This document shows positions 42,892 to 52,558 of a stretch of DNA of 64,000 nucleotides, piece after piece. Origin of the DNA: Legionella yabuuchiae. Lineage in GTDB: Bacteria; Pseudomonadota; Gammaproteobacteria; Legionellales; Legionellaceae. The notes beneath the pieces were generated by a model. That model saw only the letters and a list, made by a program, of their open reading frames with translations, searched no databases and had not been told where the DNA came from. Every line of letters starts with the position of its first letter. The stretch's first letter is position 1. Location of the stretch: the NCBI RefSeq assembly GCF_900640115.1, contig NZ_CAAAIW010000001.1:105190-169189 (forward strand), written 5' to 3'. Position numbers and translations under genes: made by a program.

Positions 42892-43956
42892 ATGAATGCA
42901 TATCATCAAGAAAACCCCTGCGGACTGAATGGGTTTGCTTTTTTAGAATTTTCTGGCCCAGACAAGCAAGCGTTACACCGCCAATTTTCCCAGTTGGGAT
43001 TTCAGCCTATTGCAAACCATAAGCAAGAAGAGATTACTCTATATCAACAAGGTCATATTCGTTTTATTTTAAATGGCGCAAAGCATTGTCAGGCCGAAGA
43101 GCATGCAACGATTCACGGACCTGGTGCTTGTGCTATGGGATTTCGAGTTCATGATGCTGAAGCTGCGTTAGATTATGCCCTAAGCCATGGTGCTATCCGT
43201 TTTAATGACTGCAAACATGCTCATCACGGACTTCCAGCAATCCAAGCTATAGGAGGAAGCGTTATCTATTTTGTCGATAACACTCATCAACCTTTTTCAA
43301 AAGAATGGTCTGAACTTAATTACGATACAACCCTTCCCAAATCTGCTGATCTCATTGACATTGATCACTTAACACATAATGTTTTTCGTGGAAATATGGA
43401 TAAGTGGGCGAATTTTTATCAGTCTATTTTTAACTTCCAAGAAATTCGATTTTTTGACATAAAAGGTAAAATGACCGGGTTAGTCAGTCGCGCACTAGCA
43501 AGCCCCTGCGGTAAAATCAAAATTCCATTAAATGAATCAAAAGATGATAAATCACAAATTGAAGAGTTTTTACATGAATACGAAGGCGAAGGGATTCAGC
43601 ATGTGGCATTAACCACCAATAATATTTATGACGCAGTGAAGAAACTTCGCAAAAATGGTGTCTCATTCTTGGATGTTCCAGATACCTATTATGAAATGAT
43701 TGACGATCGTATCCCCTGGCAACAAGAACCCATTAACCACCTCAAAGAACAAAAGATACTTATTGACGGTGAGCGTGACCCAAAGCATGGACTGCTGTTG
43801 CAAATTTTTACTGAGAATTTATTTGGACCAGTGTTTTTTGAAATTATCCAGCGCAAAGGAAATGAAGGATTTGGCGAAGGGAACTTTCAAGCCCTATTTG
43901 AAGCGATTGAGCGGGATCAAATACGCCGGGGAACACTACAAGAGACACCACAGTAA
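42892..43956 (+). CDS. lly: 4-hydroxyphenylpyruvate dioxygenase (legiolysin type)
   Basis: HPPD turns 4-hydroxyphenylpyruvate into homogentisate, with an Fe(II) centre. In Legionella the enzyme is known as legiolysin (Lly) and causes browning (pyomelanin) and fluorescence. The 354-aa length fits. The iron ligands are seen as His in IDHLTHNVF, His in IQHVALTTNNI and Glu in FGPVFFEIIQR. The C-terminal GNEGFGEGNFQALFEAIE is the family's gate helix. AAGGAG lies eight bases before the ATG. Confidence 0.95.
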   Translation: MNAYHQENPCGLNGFAFLEFSGPDKQALHRQFSQLGFQPIANHKQEEITLYQQGHIRFILNGAKHCQAEEHATIHGPGACAMGFRVHDAEAALDYALSHGAIRFNDCKHAHHGLPAIQAIGGSVIYFVDNTHQPFSKEWSELNYDTTLPKSADLIDIDHLTHNVFRGNMDKWANFYQSIFNFQEIRFFDIKGKMTGLVSRALASPCGKIKIPLNESKDDKSQIEEFLHEYEGEGIQHVALTTNNIYDAVKKLRKNGVSFLDVPDTYYEMIDDRIPWQQEPINHLKEQKILIDGERDPKHGLLLQIFTENLFGPVFFEIIQRKGNEGFGEGNFQALFEAIERDQIRRGTLQETPQ

Positions 43957-44032
43957 GTTAAGCAGAAACATGTCATCCTCGCGATGGCAGAGCCATTATC
44001 ATGCTATAGTTATTTTTTACTAAGGAAGACTT

Positions 44033-45028
44033 ATGAAGCTAGCGTCATTAAAATCTCCTCAATCACGAGATGGAACACTATGTGTAGTCAATAAGTCATT
44101 AACGAAGGCGATTCTTGTGGAAGCAATCGCTCCTACGTTGCAATACGCTTTAGAACATTGGACCTTAATTGAAGAGCCTTTAAGCACGATTTATAAAGAG
44201 TTAAATGCTGATCGCTTCCCGGATGCATTTTCCTTTGAGCCGGAACAATTCGCCTCTCCTCTTCCTCGAGCTTATCAGTGGGCAGATGCTAGTGCTTATG
44301 TGAATCATGTCGAACTGGTTCGCAAAGCTCGAGGCGCTGAAATGCCTAAGAACTTTTGGACTGATCCGTTGATGTATCAAGGCGGATCTGATTGCTTTTT
44401 AGGCCCTTGTGATCCAATTCTCGTTGCCAGTGAACAGTATGGGATTGATTTTGAAGCGGAAGTCGCTGTAATCACAAAGGATGTTGAAATGGGTATCGAT
44501 TCTAATGACGCAGCTGATCGTATAGTGCTTTTGATGCTGGTTAATGATGTGTCGCTACGAAATTTAATTCCAAATGAAATTGCTAAAGGATTCGGATTTT
44601 TTCAATCTAAACCTGCGAGCAGCTTTTCACCAGTCGCAGTAACTCCTGATGAATTAGGGGACAAATGGGACGGTGAGCGTGTTCATTTACCTTTGCTGAG
44701 TTATCTAAACAATACTTTATTTGGTCAGCCCAATGCAGGCGCTGACATGACCTTTTCATTTCCTGAATTGATAAGCCATGCAGCTAAAACTAGAAAGCTC
44801 TGTGCGGGAACTATTATTGGATCAGGGACGGTATCAAATATCGACCGAAGCAAAGGATCATCGTGCATTGCTGAACGACGGATGCTTGAGGTGCTAGAAA
44901 AAGGGGATCCAATAACACCATTTATGCAATTTGGTGACACGATAAAGATTGAAATGAAGAATTCTCATGGGGAAAGTATTTTTGGTGCAATCGATCAAAC
45001 GGTGCAGGAAATTAAAAAACCGATTTAG
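44033..45028 (+). CDS. fahA: fumarylacetoacetate hydrolase family protein
   Basis: FahA hydrolyses fumarylacetoacetate to fumarate and acetoacetate, the last step of tyrosine breakdown. The 331-aa protein shows the metal-binding pattern DFEAEVAVIT (Glu) and MLVNDVSLRN (Asp), the HVELVRKARGAEMPKNFWTD run, and a late GTIIGSGTVSN. It belongs to the shorter bacterial branch of FAH proteins (330 aa). It is preceded by AAGGAAG. It lies between HPPD and MaiA in one gene cluster. Confidence 0.92.
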   Translation: MKLASLKSPQSRDGTLCVVNKSLTKAILVEAIAPTLQYALEHWTLIEEPLSTIYKELNADRFPDAFSFEPEQFASPLPRAYQWADASAYVNHVELVRKARGAEMPKNFWTDPLMYQGGSDCFLGPCDPILVASEQYGIDFEAEVAVITKDVEMGIDSNDAADRIVLLMLVNDVSLRNLIPNEIAKGFGFFQSKPASSFSPVAVTPDELGDKWDGERVHLPLLSYLNNTLFGQPNAGADMTFSFPELISHAAKTRKLCAGTIIGSGTVSNIDRSKGSSCIAERRMLEVLEKGDPITPFMQFGDTIKIEMKNSHGESIFGAIDQTVQEIKKPI

Positions 45029-45114
45029 AAATTATTTGAACTATCTTAGCAAGCGATGACAGATTGAACTAGACTTTGGGCTAAGCAATGATTATCTAGC
45101 TATAAGGAAGCATC

Positions 45115-45759
45115 GTGAAATTATATGATTACTATCGTTCTTCAGCGAGTTATCGTGTGAGAATCGCTTTAAATTTAAAGCAAGTAAGCTATGATTCCAT
45201 TCCTATTCATTTGGTCAATCATGGCGGCGAACAACACCATCCAAATTATTTAATCCTTAATCCCCAAGGATTGGTTCCTACGCTTGTAGAAAATGGGCAT
45301 GTACTAACTCAATCCTTAGCGATTATTGAGTATTTGAATGAGATTATCCCTGAGCCGCCTCTGTTGCCACAAAGTCCCCTTGAGCGAGCCAATGCTCGCA
45401 GCCTTGCTTATATTATTGCTTGTGATATCCACCCGTTAAACAATTTGCGCGTATTAAATGAACTCCGAACTCTATTGTCGGCAACCGACGATGATATTAA
45501 TCAGTGGTACCACTTATGGCTTAAAAAAGGATTTGAAAGTATTGAAAATCGTCTGCAGCAGCTTTCAAGAAAAAAACCAGTTTGTGTCGGTAAAGAAGTA
45601 TCGATTGCTGATATCTGTTTAATTCCACAGATCTATAATGCCAAACGGTTTAACCTGTCGCTGGATGAATACCCTTTAATTAATGAAATTAACAATTTCT
45701 GCTTAACCATACCAGAATTTTCAAATGCATCCCCTGAACATCAGAAACAATCAGGGTAA
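45115..45759 (+). CDS. maiA: maleylacetoacetate isomerase (zeta-class GST)
   Basis: MaiA isomerises maleylacetoacetate to fumarylacetoacetate with glutathione. The 214-aa protein has the zeta-class motif YRSSASYRVRIALNLK (SSxxxxR-type glutathione site, residues ~6-18), NPQGLVPTLVENG and TQSLAIIEYLNE in the GST N domain, and a helical C domain. GTG 45115 follows AAGGAAG. It is the last gene of the tyrosine cluster and is followed by a bidirectional terminator. Confidence 0.93.
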   Translation: MKLYDYYRSSASYRVRIALNLKQVSYDSIPIHLVNHGGEQHHPNYLILNPQGLVPTLVENGHVLTQSLAIIEYLNEIIPEPPLLPQSPLERANARSLAYIIACDIHPLNNLRVLNELRTLLSATDDDINQWYHLWLKKGFESIENRLQQLSRKKPVCVGKEVSIADICLIPQIYNAKRFNLSLDEYPLINEINNFCLTIPEFSNASPEHQKQSG

Positions 45760-45908
45760 ACGCATCTAAACGCACATTGTCGATTCAAAATGCCTACTTT
45801 CAGCGTTTTATGCGCGGAATCCAGTTTCGACATTTATCCAAGATCGTATGGATGCCGTGCATAAAGCACGGCACGTGGGCAAAAGAACCCTTTACACCCT
45901 GAGAAAAC

Positions 45909-45938
45909 AATAAACCCGCTTGTACAAGCGGGTTTATT
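45909..45938. terminator. bidirectional rho-independent terminator
   Basis: A perfect 14-bp stem, AATAAACCCGCTTG with its complement, has a TA loop and A-rich and T-rich sides. It lies between the ends of maiA (plus) and the membrane protein gene (minus). A second 7-bp hairpin GCCGTGC/GCACGGC lies at 45854-45872. Confidence 0.92.
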
Positions 45939-45959
45939 GTATTTATTGCGATAAAAGCG

Positions 45960-46391
45960 TTAGAAAAAAGTATATTCCATATGCTCATTAGGAATATATA
46001 AGTAAAACCCTTTGGTTAAGAGAAATACTCCAACGACCACCATGACTACGGCAACAACATAATACCAGGGACTTAAGTAAACTTTTTTTGCCCAAGCAGT
46101 CATTTTTACTGGGAAAGACAGCCAAAAAACAGATTTAATGAGGATGAACCAAGATAGGATGGTTACAACAACACGAGGTTCCCAGGACCATAAATTATGA
46201 ATCACAACCAGTAAAATACCGAGCATTAATCCAAAAGACGCCCCGATTGCAATAGCGGGATCAAATGGATCAAGACGCAATATTAAGTCGCGGTAATATT
46301 TTGTTCGACTTACCATGATAATTGCCATAATTACCAGGAAAAGTCCAAATACTTGAGAAAGTACGAATGTATGAAAAAGTGCACCGAACAT
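45960..46391 (-). CDS. four-helix inner-membrane protein of unknown function
   Basis: This 143-aa protein has four membrane segments (about residues 10-28, 48-65, 75-92, 108-130) and few polar loops. The family is not recognised with certainty. ATG 46391 has an AGGGAG site six bases upstream; the open frame extends a further 60 bases without one. It is followed by the strong bidirectional terminator. Confidence 0.7.
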   Translation of the reverse strand: MFGALFHTFVLSQVFGLFLVIMAIIMVSRTKYYRDLILRLDPFDPAIAIGASFGLMLGILLVVIHNLWSWEPRVVVTILSWFILIKSVFWLSFPVKMTAWAKKVYLSPWYYVVAVVMVVVGVFLLTKGFYLYIPNEHMEYTFF

Positions 46392-46466
46392 GTTAAGCTC
46401 CCTGCTTATTTTCCTATTTATAATTAAAGACCTAAATAATCTTTTTTGCAAACTACCGACTAATGA

Positions 46467-47048
46467 CTAAAACCAGGCTTTTGCAATGTTAACGTTTGTA
46501 GATCCACTGGGTACATATTTCAACATACTCCATATTGCCTTACATCGCTGTAGATGTCCAATTAAAATTGAGGCATCTTGACAACGATAGTGAACTGGCA
46601 ATCCATTGATGACCTCTTCATTATCATCATCTGAAATACAGCGCATGCCGTTGGCAAGTTCTACCGCCCATGGGTATGTGCGCGCCATATCAAGCCTTAA
46701 ATGACTGCGCTCATCCAATGAGGTACTCGTAATTATCTTTACTGCCTTATCACTCCAGGGTGACTCAGTACACATTACTTCATTAGATGAGCCAAAGCGT
46801 TTTGTAAAACAAGGATCAAATGCTTTTCCAGATGCATAACATCGCCAAGCATCTTCGCGTTTTATCTTATGCGATTGATCGCGGCAGTGACCGTGTAACA
46901 CACGACCAACTTTCGGAGCTGGGTGATGCTCAGATCCTGCATAGGGTCTATATAAATGCAAGGCTGTGTCACTGAATGCTCCTTGAGATACAACCCATAA
47001 AATGATAACTACTAGGATTTCTAACCCTTTTACCATGTCTTTTCTCAT
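46467..47048 (-). CDS. secreted protein of unknown function
   Basis: This 193-aa protein has a signal peptide (about residues 1-26, ending GAFS-D). The mature part holds six or more cysteines (RVLHGHCRDQSHK, EDAWRCYASGKAFDPCF, EVMCTESPW, MRCISDD, YRCQDAS, QRCKAIW) that are probably disulfide-bonded. The final residues PSGSTNVNIAKAWF are short. No family is recognised. GGGAG precedes ATG 47048. Confidence 0.68.
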   Translation of the reverse strand: MRKDMVKGLEILVVIILWVVSQGAFSDTALHLYRPYAGSEHHPAPKVGRVLHGHCRDQSHKIKREDAWRCYASGKAFDPCFTKRFGSSNEVMCTESPWSDKAVKIITSTSLDERSHLRLDMARTYPWAVELANGMRCISDDDNEEVINGLPVHYRCQDASILIGHLQRCKAIWSMLKYVPSGSTNVNIAKAWF

Positions 47049-47660
47049 GCTTCTCCCGCTATAATTGTTGGTCAGAGCAAGACCATGAGTGTCTTAAAAA
47101 ATTAATCTGCTATTAATTGTAATATTTTCAGCGCTTATGCTCTTCCCATTGTTGGTGAAAGATTTAGGTTTAGTGTATTATTACTCATAAGATCTATACT
47201 CCGTGAGCTTTCAGTTTTTAGGCGCCTTTATTTTTTTGCCCTGACGCATTTTAAAAAATGCTAATAAGAGCTCATTCGCTTGCGAGTTTTTTAGAAAAGA
47301 AAAAGCATAAATCACGCATTTTGAAAGATCGCGGGTATATAATCAATAGTATAATAGTGTCGATACGATTCGACTCATTCAAGAGATTATTTGCAAGATG
47401 TCCTAAACGCAATGGCGCTTAATTAATTTTTTGCTGAGTACTTCACGTTCGTATTGTTATGACCGTCTTGGGGGCTCCCCAAACATTTCGTGGCTAACAT
47501 CAGAAAGATGCACGTCCATTATTGCAAAACCGCGTGCGGCTGAAGCAATCTAGGAGTTGGCTACGATCTCTGGATTGTCATACCAGCTTCTCTGGTTACA
47601 ATGACAGAGAACGCATTAGGAGAACTAATTGATGTTCTTTAGTTTAATTGGAGTTAATTC
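47049..47660. other. 612-bp gap: one MITE and REP-like debris
   Basis: This gap contains the MITE copy at 47197-47337. It also contains a GAAGCAATCT/CAGCTTCTCTGG type repeat at about 47520-47615 (CCGCGTGCGGCTGAAGCAAT, then TTGTCATACCAGCTTCTCTG), which resembles widespread intergenic repeats of gammaproteobacteria. No gene is seen. The asnS promoter must lie in the last ~150 bases. Confidence 0.55.
47197..47337. repeat. MITE family 1, copy E (141 bp)
   Basis: The left end is TACTCCGTGAGCTTTCAG (degraded) and the right end ATTTTGAAAGATCGCGGGTA, with TA on both sides (47195-47196 and 47338-47339). The TTTTTAGGCGCCTTTATTTT block and the GCTCATTC...GCGAGTTTTTTA core are kept, but the second arm of the core stem is deleted. 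Confidence 0.75.
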
Positions 47661-49064
47661 ATGAGCAATGTATTTACTATTAAAGAATGTTTAGAAGGTG
47701 AAATTAAAATTGATGAACTCGTTACGGTAAAAGGTTGGGTTAAAACTCGTCGCGACTCAAATGCCGGACTCTCTTTTATCAGCTTGCACGATGGTTCTTG
47801 CTTTTCACCCATCCAAATTGTTGCTCCAAATACGTTAGCCAACTACCAAGATGAAGTATTGAAGCTCACGACAGGTTGTTCCATGATTGCAACCGGACGA
47901 TTGGTCGTCTCGCAAGGAAAAGGGCAAAGTTTTGAAATTCAAGCCGAGAACATTCAACCTGTTGGTTGGGTTGAGAATCCAGATACGTATCCAGTCCAAG
48001 CGAAGCGACATACCTTAGAATTTTTACGTGAAGTTGCACACCTTCGACCGAGAACCAATACCATTAGTGCTGTCGCTCGTGTTCGTAACACGCTCTCTCA
48101 GGCGATTCATCGATTTTTCCATGAGCGCGGCTATATTTGGGTACACACTCCAATCATTACAGCCAGTGACTGCGAAGGTGCCGGCGAATTATTCCGCGTG
48201 AGCACCCTTGATTTGATGAATCTACCCAAACAAGAAAATGGCAAAATTGACTTTAGTGAAGATTTTTTTGGCCGTGAGACTTTTTTAACCGTTTCTGGTC
48301 AGCTTAACGCAGAAGCCTATTGCCTGGCCATGTCCAAAGTTTATACTTTTGGACCCACATTTCGCGCCGAAAACTCCAATACCAGTCGTCATCTAGCTGA
48401 GTTTTGGATGGTAGAGCCTGAGTTAGCTTTTGCTGATTTAAATGATATCTGTCATTTAAGCCAAGAGATGCTGCGGTATTTATGCAAAACAGTATTGGAA
48501 GAACGCAGTGACGATATGAATTTTTTCAATCAATTTGTTTCGCAAGGCTGCATTGAGCGCTTAGAACATATTATTGATTCAAGCTTTGAAATCATGACTT
48601 ATAGCGATGCCATCAAAGCGCTTGAGACAGCAAATAAAACCTTTGAATTTCCGGTGAGCTGGGGGCTGGATTTACAATCTGAGCATGAACGCTATCTTGC
48701 AGAAGAGCTTTGTAAAAAGCCAGTAATCATTACAAATTATCCAAAAGAAATAAAAAGTTTTTACATGCGTTTAAATGACGATGAAAGAACCGTTGCAGCT
48801 ATGGATGTTTTAGCTCCTGGTATTGGAGAAATTATTGGCGGAAGCCAACGTGAAGAACGCTTGTCAATTCTAGATAAACGCATGGATGAGTGTGAATTAG
48901 ATAAAGAATTTTATAACTGGTACCGTGATTTACGCCGTTATGGAACGGTTCCTCATGCAGGATTTGGCCTAGGGTTGGAGCGCTTGGTAAGCTACGTCAC
49001 AGGAGTTAGCAACGTTCGAGATGTGATTCCATTCCCAAGAACACCTGGTCACGCAGAATATTAA
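47661..49064 (+). CDS. asnS: asparaginyl-tRNA synthetase
   Basis: AsnRS charges tRNA-Asn. The 467-aa length is typical for bacterial AsnS. The anticodon-binding OB fold (about residues 1-110, [20 protein letters not shown]) precedes the class II catalytic core with motif 2 ([20 protein letters not shown]) and motif 3 ([15 protein letters not shown]). GGAG lies eight bases before ATG 47661. It appears to be a single-gene unit followed by MITE debris. Confidence 0.97.
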   Translation: MSNVFTIKECLEGEIKIDELVTVKGWVKTRRDSNAGLSFISLHDGSCFSPIQIVAPNTLANYQDEVLKLTTGCSMIATGRLVVSQGKGQSFEIQAENIQPVGWVENPDTYPVQAKRHTLEFLREVAHLRPRTNTISAVARVRNTLSQAIHRFFHERGYIWVHTPIITASDCEGAGELFRVSTLDLMNLPKQENGKIDFSEDFFGRETFLTVSGQLNAEAYCLAMSKVYTFGPTFRAENSNTSRHLAEFWMVEPELAFADLNDICHLSQEMLRYLCKTVLEERSDDMNFFNQFVSQGCIERLEHIIDSSFEIMTYSDAIKALETANKTFEFPVSWGLDLQSEHERYLAEELCKKPVIITNYPKEIKSFYMRLNDDERTVAAMDVLAPGIGEIIGGSQREERLSILDKRMDECELDKEFYNWYRDLRRYGTVPHAGFGLGLERLVSYVTGVSNVRDVIPFPRTPGHAEY

Positions 49065-49073
49065 TTTGGGGGA

Positions 49074-49196
49074 CTCTGCCGCATTTTAAACAGGGAAAGT
49101 AATGACTCATTCCCACGCGAGTTTTTAAAATGCGGCAGGACAAAGAAGAAAAAGCATAAACCACGCATTTTAAAGTATCTTCGCTATAAGCAAATC
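49074..49196. repeat. MITE family 1, half copy F
   Basis: The inner inverted repeat CTGCCGCATTTTAAA (49076) with TTTAAAATGCGGCAG (ending 49138) and the right half up to AAAGTATCTTCGCTATA are present; the left half is gone. The strong stem follows asnS by only 12 bases and may act as its terminator. Confidence 0.7.
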
Positions 49197-49226
49197 CTCT
49201 CAACTCCAACAGCCTAAATCTTTCGT

Positions 49227-49401
49227 AACCCCAGTTCGGAGTTTTTATGCTTTAGAAGCAAGCAAAATCAAGGCGTACGAGGCAAAATTAAATAAAAAGC
49301 GCAGGAAGAGCCGCGCTAATTTGAGCCTTTTTATTTGATTTTAACGAAGTAATCCTTGATTTGGCGCAGCTTATTAAGCATAAAAATTCCGAACTAGGGT
49401 T
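49227..49401. mobile_element. 175-bp MITE-like element (family 2) with 5-bp direct repeats
   Basis: The ends AACCCCAGTTCGGAGTTTTT and AAATTCCGAACTAGGGTT form an inverted repeat matching at about 22 of 25 positions. TTCGT lies on both sides (49222-49226 and 49402-49406), compatible with a 5-bp target duplication. It has no gene. It lies just upstream of the 1016-aa effector-like gene. Confidence 0.7.
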
Positions 49402-49467
49402 TTCGTATTTACTCACTTGAAAAAAGTAGCTAAGCTGAAGATTAATGACTTGTTGGGGCACGTATTT

Positions 49468-52400
49468 ATGGAACTGATACACCTTTTGCAAGACGCGCTA
49501 AAATCGTACCCGCTAGTAACCAGAGAGCAATTGAATCATCTTAAACAAGCATGGACATCAGATCTAACGAGACTAAGCCGTATGAGCTTTTTCAAAGGCA
49601 GATTGTCAAGGAATGAGCAAAAGAAACACTATGGTTTAAATAAGAAAATTGATTTTCTTTCTAATTTAGTGGATCAGGTTGGTGAAGAGCCTAAGTCACT
49701 TGGTGCGATTTTGTTTCAAGAGGTGTTTCCAGATGAAATCTATCAAGCTCAAGTCATTGCGGATTATTTGGAAAATCAACTCATTTACGAAGAAGGTTTT
49801 TTGCCTATGCTAATGGGCATGCAACTGGAATCCTTTGATCCCCCTCAATTTGCAGGATGCATTTTGTATCTATTACGCCAGGGATACACTGCGGAAACAC
49901 TCCTACAATCGGGAATCTTCCATCGCTTTTTTATGAATCATTATTCCAATTCGGAGGAGATTAGTAACGTCTATAGAATATTGGCTTCTGAAGATCTCCA
50001 ACAAGAGGATTGTTATGGTGAAATATTTAAATTATTACAAAACACTACTGCCATTAGAGCAAGCAAAAGAAAAATAATGCGTCAACATGCCTTAAATGGG
50101 GAAACATCACACTGGTTTATTCCATGCAAAGTCGAAAGTCCACGTTTTTTGCCAAGTAATTCCAAACAAAACCTCAATAGTTTGTATTTAATTTTTGGAC
50201 AAGCGTTTTATGTTTATTTATTAGGCAGACGAACTCCGTTTATTAACAATGTGATGGAGACATGGCTTAAAGAAACCACCCAGAAGATGGGACCGCAGGT
50301 TTTGAAGCGTATATATCGCTTTATTAATACAAAAATTGCTGAAGAAAAGCGAGTTCGACTGTTAGATAAATTTGGGAGTTTTCTCAAGTTGGATCAGGTG
50401 CGTCCACTTTTACTGGATTCTGAAGTTGCCTGGATGGTGTTGGTTTCTATGGAGGCATTGCTGGATAAGCAGCCTAAACAGTACTTAGAACAATTGTCTG
50501 TTTTGCCAATTACCACAACAAATTACCGATACGCCGCCCTATATACCGAGGCTTATGTTCTTCAATCGTATCTAAAACCAATCCTGTTTCAGTTTTTTCA
50601 ATTATTTTTAAAACAACCATCTCTAGTAGACGATGAAATGGAGCCGATTGTATTGAAGTTACAGAAATTTCCTGAAACATTCGAATGGTGCAGCATGGAA
50701 ATCCAATTGTTGCGCGATGAGTTAGAACAATGCATTTGTGCGGAAAATTCTCTTAACTTGGAACGGTACCAATTAATTTTTGATAGGTATCGGAGGCATT
50801 CTTCGAAAACAAGTCTTTTAATGAGTTTGACGAATCAAAATTTGCACTATCCTTGCAATGATTTTCAGTTACAGGCGCTTATCATTCATTTGTTATTTAA
50901 ACTGGATCCTGCAATTGATATCCATGCTTGTTTAAACCTTATGCACTCTGAAGAGCAATATCGTTTAAACCATTATTCGAAAGAGAGTTTAACACTTGCA
51001 AAATGTCGAACTTTGTATCAAGTCTTGGCCGACGTAGATGATCAAGAGCTGCACCGTTCTATCATTGACTTATTAACCACATCATTTAACATGCCTTATT
51101 GGCATGATCAACGATTGAGCGATGGTTCTTTTCTACGAGATAGAGCGCTTCAGAATGGGAATGAATCCATTTTAAACTTCTATTTTTCTAAAGACATGGA
51201 GGATGAAACACGCATGCAGGTTCTTCATGATATAGAAACCGATTTGCTCAAGAGAAAAAATCAGAACGTATTGCATTTTGTCAGCCAAAACCCACAAGCA
51301 TTAAAAGCCGCGTTATTACTTTACCCTGAGCATATGCGATCTGAGATATTAACTCGAAGAGATGGCCAAGATCGTACGATATTTGATTTAATCTCCTCAT
51401 TGCCTCATGCATTAGAAGTTGTTATTTCGGTATTGCCAGCCCATGAACGCGCACATTGGCTCGCGGAGGAAATAGTCTCTTCTAACCGGACGGTCTTGCA
51501 CTATTTGCAGCATGCTTCTCAAGTGTTGCAACAGGTCTTGTATCATCTTTCAGAGCAAGAACGCTATCAGATTTTAAAGAAAAAATTTCATGGTCAACCG
51601 ATCTTTTTGCATCATCTGGCCAAGAGCCATCCAGAAGCCTTTTTTGCCGCTTTTGAAACCCTCACTCGACATCAGAAAATAGATGCTCTGGCCTTGAATG
51701 ATTCAAGATTTGGTTCATTAGCGTTTTATTTATCTGATATTGCTTGTGTCGATTTTTTAAATATTTTGATTAAAATGACTGAGCATGAACAGTCTCGTGT
51801 CTTGTCTTTGCGAAACAGCGATTACATGCCGCTTGTACATTATCTTTTTGCAGACCACCTGGAAGTAATGCAAGATTTTTGGCAAAGTCTTTCTGAGTCC
51901 TTACGTTTGCAGATCCTGGGGATATACGATGAGGAAAATCTAAACTTATTAGAGTTTTCGATTCGCTATTACCCCAAAGCCCTTATCTTCATTTTAAATC
52001 CATTTTCAGAAGCGAAACGTGAGGCGTTGCTTTTACGAAATGATGAATATGGCTTTAATTTAATGAGTCTGATCGCTGACTCATATAGGGTGGATCTATT
52101 GCATGTCGTGTTATCTCTTTTGCCTGGAAAATCTTTTCTAGTTTGGGATAAACCAAAAATGTATGTGTCTTTTACTACAGATAGCTTGGATTTAAGTCAT
52201 CGAATTCCTCGTGATAAAACAGCAAGGGAGGTTCTTGAGTTATTAAAAACAATCCCTCCTCATATACGACATTTAGATTTAAGCAACATCGAATTGCATC
52301 CGCAAGAGCAACAGAAATTTTCGCCAAAAAACATTCTGAAAGCCATTCCAATCAGCGTGCAATATGTGGCTTTTGAAGGGCACACGTTTAAAAATATACA

Positions 52401-52518
52401 ATACCTACCGAAAGCACGTCACTTTTCGAACGTTGAACCAACTTTTTTTAACAGAGAATCTTATCACGGGGGATTACACAGAATGAATTCCACTGGAAAT
52501 TTGTCTCCGAATTTATGA
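49468..52518 (+). CDS. large effector-like protein with degenerate repeat modules
   Basis: This 1016-aa protein belongs to no family I recognise. The N-terminal half is helical. The second half (about residues 590-880) is built of degenerate modules of about 35-37 residues of the form 'R..D...I/L..L....P..L..VL..L...ER..IL', for example DRTIFDLISSLPHALEVVIS, GQPIFLHHLAKSHPEAFFAA and DYMPLVHYLFADHLEVMQDF. These resemble solenoid (ankyrin-like) repeats. A leucine-rich-like segment HIRHLDLSNIELHPQEQQKF lies near the C-terminus. There is no signal peptide. The sequence stays open upstream to TTG 49417, but ATG 49468 is preferred. A Dot/Icm effector role is inferred. Confidence 0.68.
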   Translation: MELIHLLQDALKSYPLVTREQLNHLKQAWTSDLTRLSRMSFFKGRLSRNEQKKHYGLNKKIDFLSNLVDQVGEEPKSLGAILFQEVFPDEIYQAQVIADYLENQLIYEEGFLPMLMGMQLESFDPPQFAGCILYLLRQGYTAETLLQSGIFHRFFMNHYSNSEEISNVYRILASEDLQQEDCYGEIFKLLQNTTAIRASKRKIMRQHALNGETSHWFIPCKVESPRFLPSNSKQNLNSLYLIFGQAFYVYLLGRRTPFINNVMETWLKETTQKMGPQVLKRIYRFINTKIAEEKRVRLLDKFGSFLKLDQVRPLLLDSEVAWMVLVSMEALLDKQPKQYLEQLSVLPITTTNYRYAALYTEAYVLQSYLKPILFQFFQLFLKQPSLVDDEMEPIVLKLQKFPETFEWCSMEIQLLRDELEQCICAENSLNLERYQLIFDRYRRHSSKTSLLMSLTNQNLHYPCNDFQLQALIIHLLFKLDPAIDIHACLNLMHSEEQYRLNHYSKESLTLAKCRTLYQVLADVDDQELHRSIIDLLTTSFNMPYWHDQRLSDGSFLRDRALQNGNESILNFYFSKDMEDETRMQVLHDIETDLLKRKNQNVLHFVSQNPQALKAALLLYPEHMRSEILTRRDGQDRTIFDLISSLPHALEVVISVLPAHERAHWLAEEIVSSNRTVLHYLQHASQVLQQVLYHLSEQERYQILKKKFHGQPIFLHHLAKSHPEAFFAAFETLTRHQKIDALALNDSRFGSLAFYLSDIACVDFLNILIKMTEHEQSRVLSLRNSDYMPLVHYLFADHLEVMQDFWQSLSESLRLQILGIYDEENLNLLEFSIRYYPKALIFILNPFSEAKREALLLRNDEYGFNLMSLIADSYRVDLLHVVLSLLPGKSFLVWDKPKMYVSFTTDSLDLSHRIPRDKTAREVLELLKTIPPHIRHLDLSNIELHPQEQQKFSPKNILKAIPISVQYVAFEGHTFKNIQYLPKARHFSNVEPTFFNRESYHGGLHRMNSTGNLSPNL

Positions 52519-52558
52519 GATTGATGCGGTTCTTAGCCACTGATCCTCGGAGCAGTGC

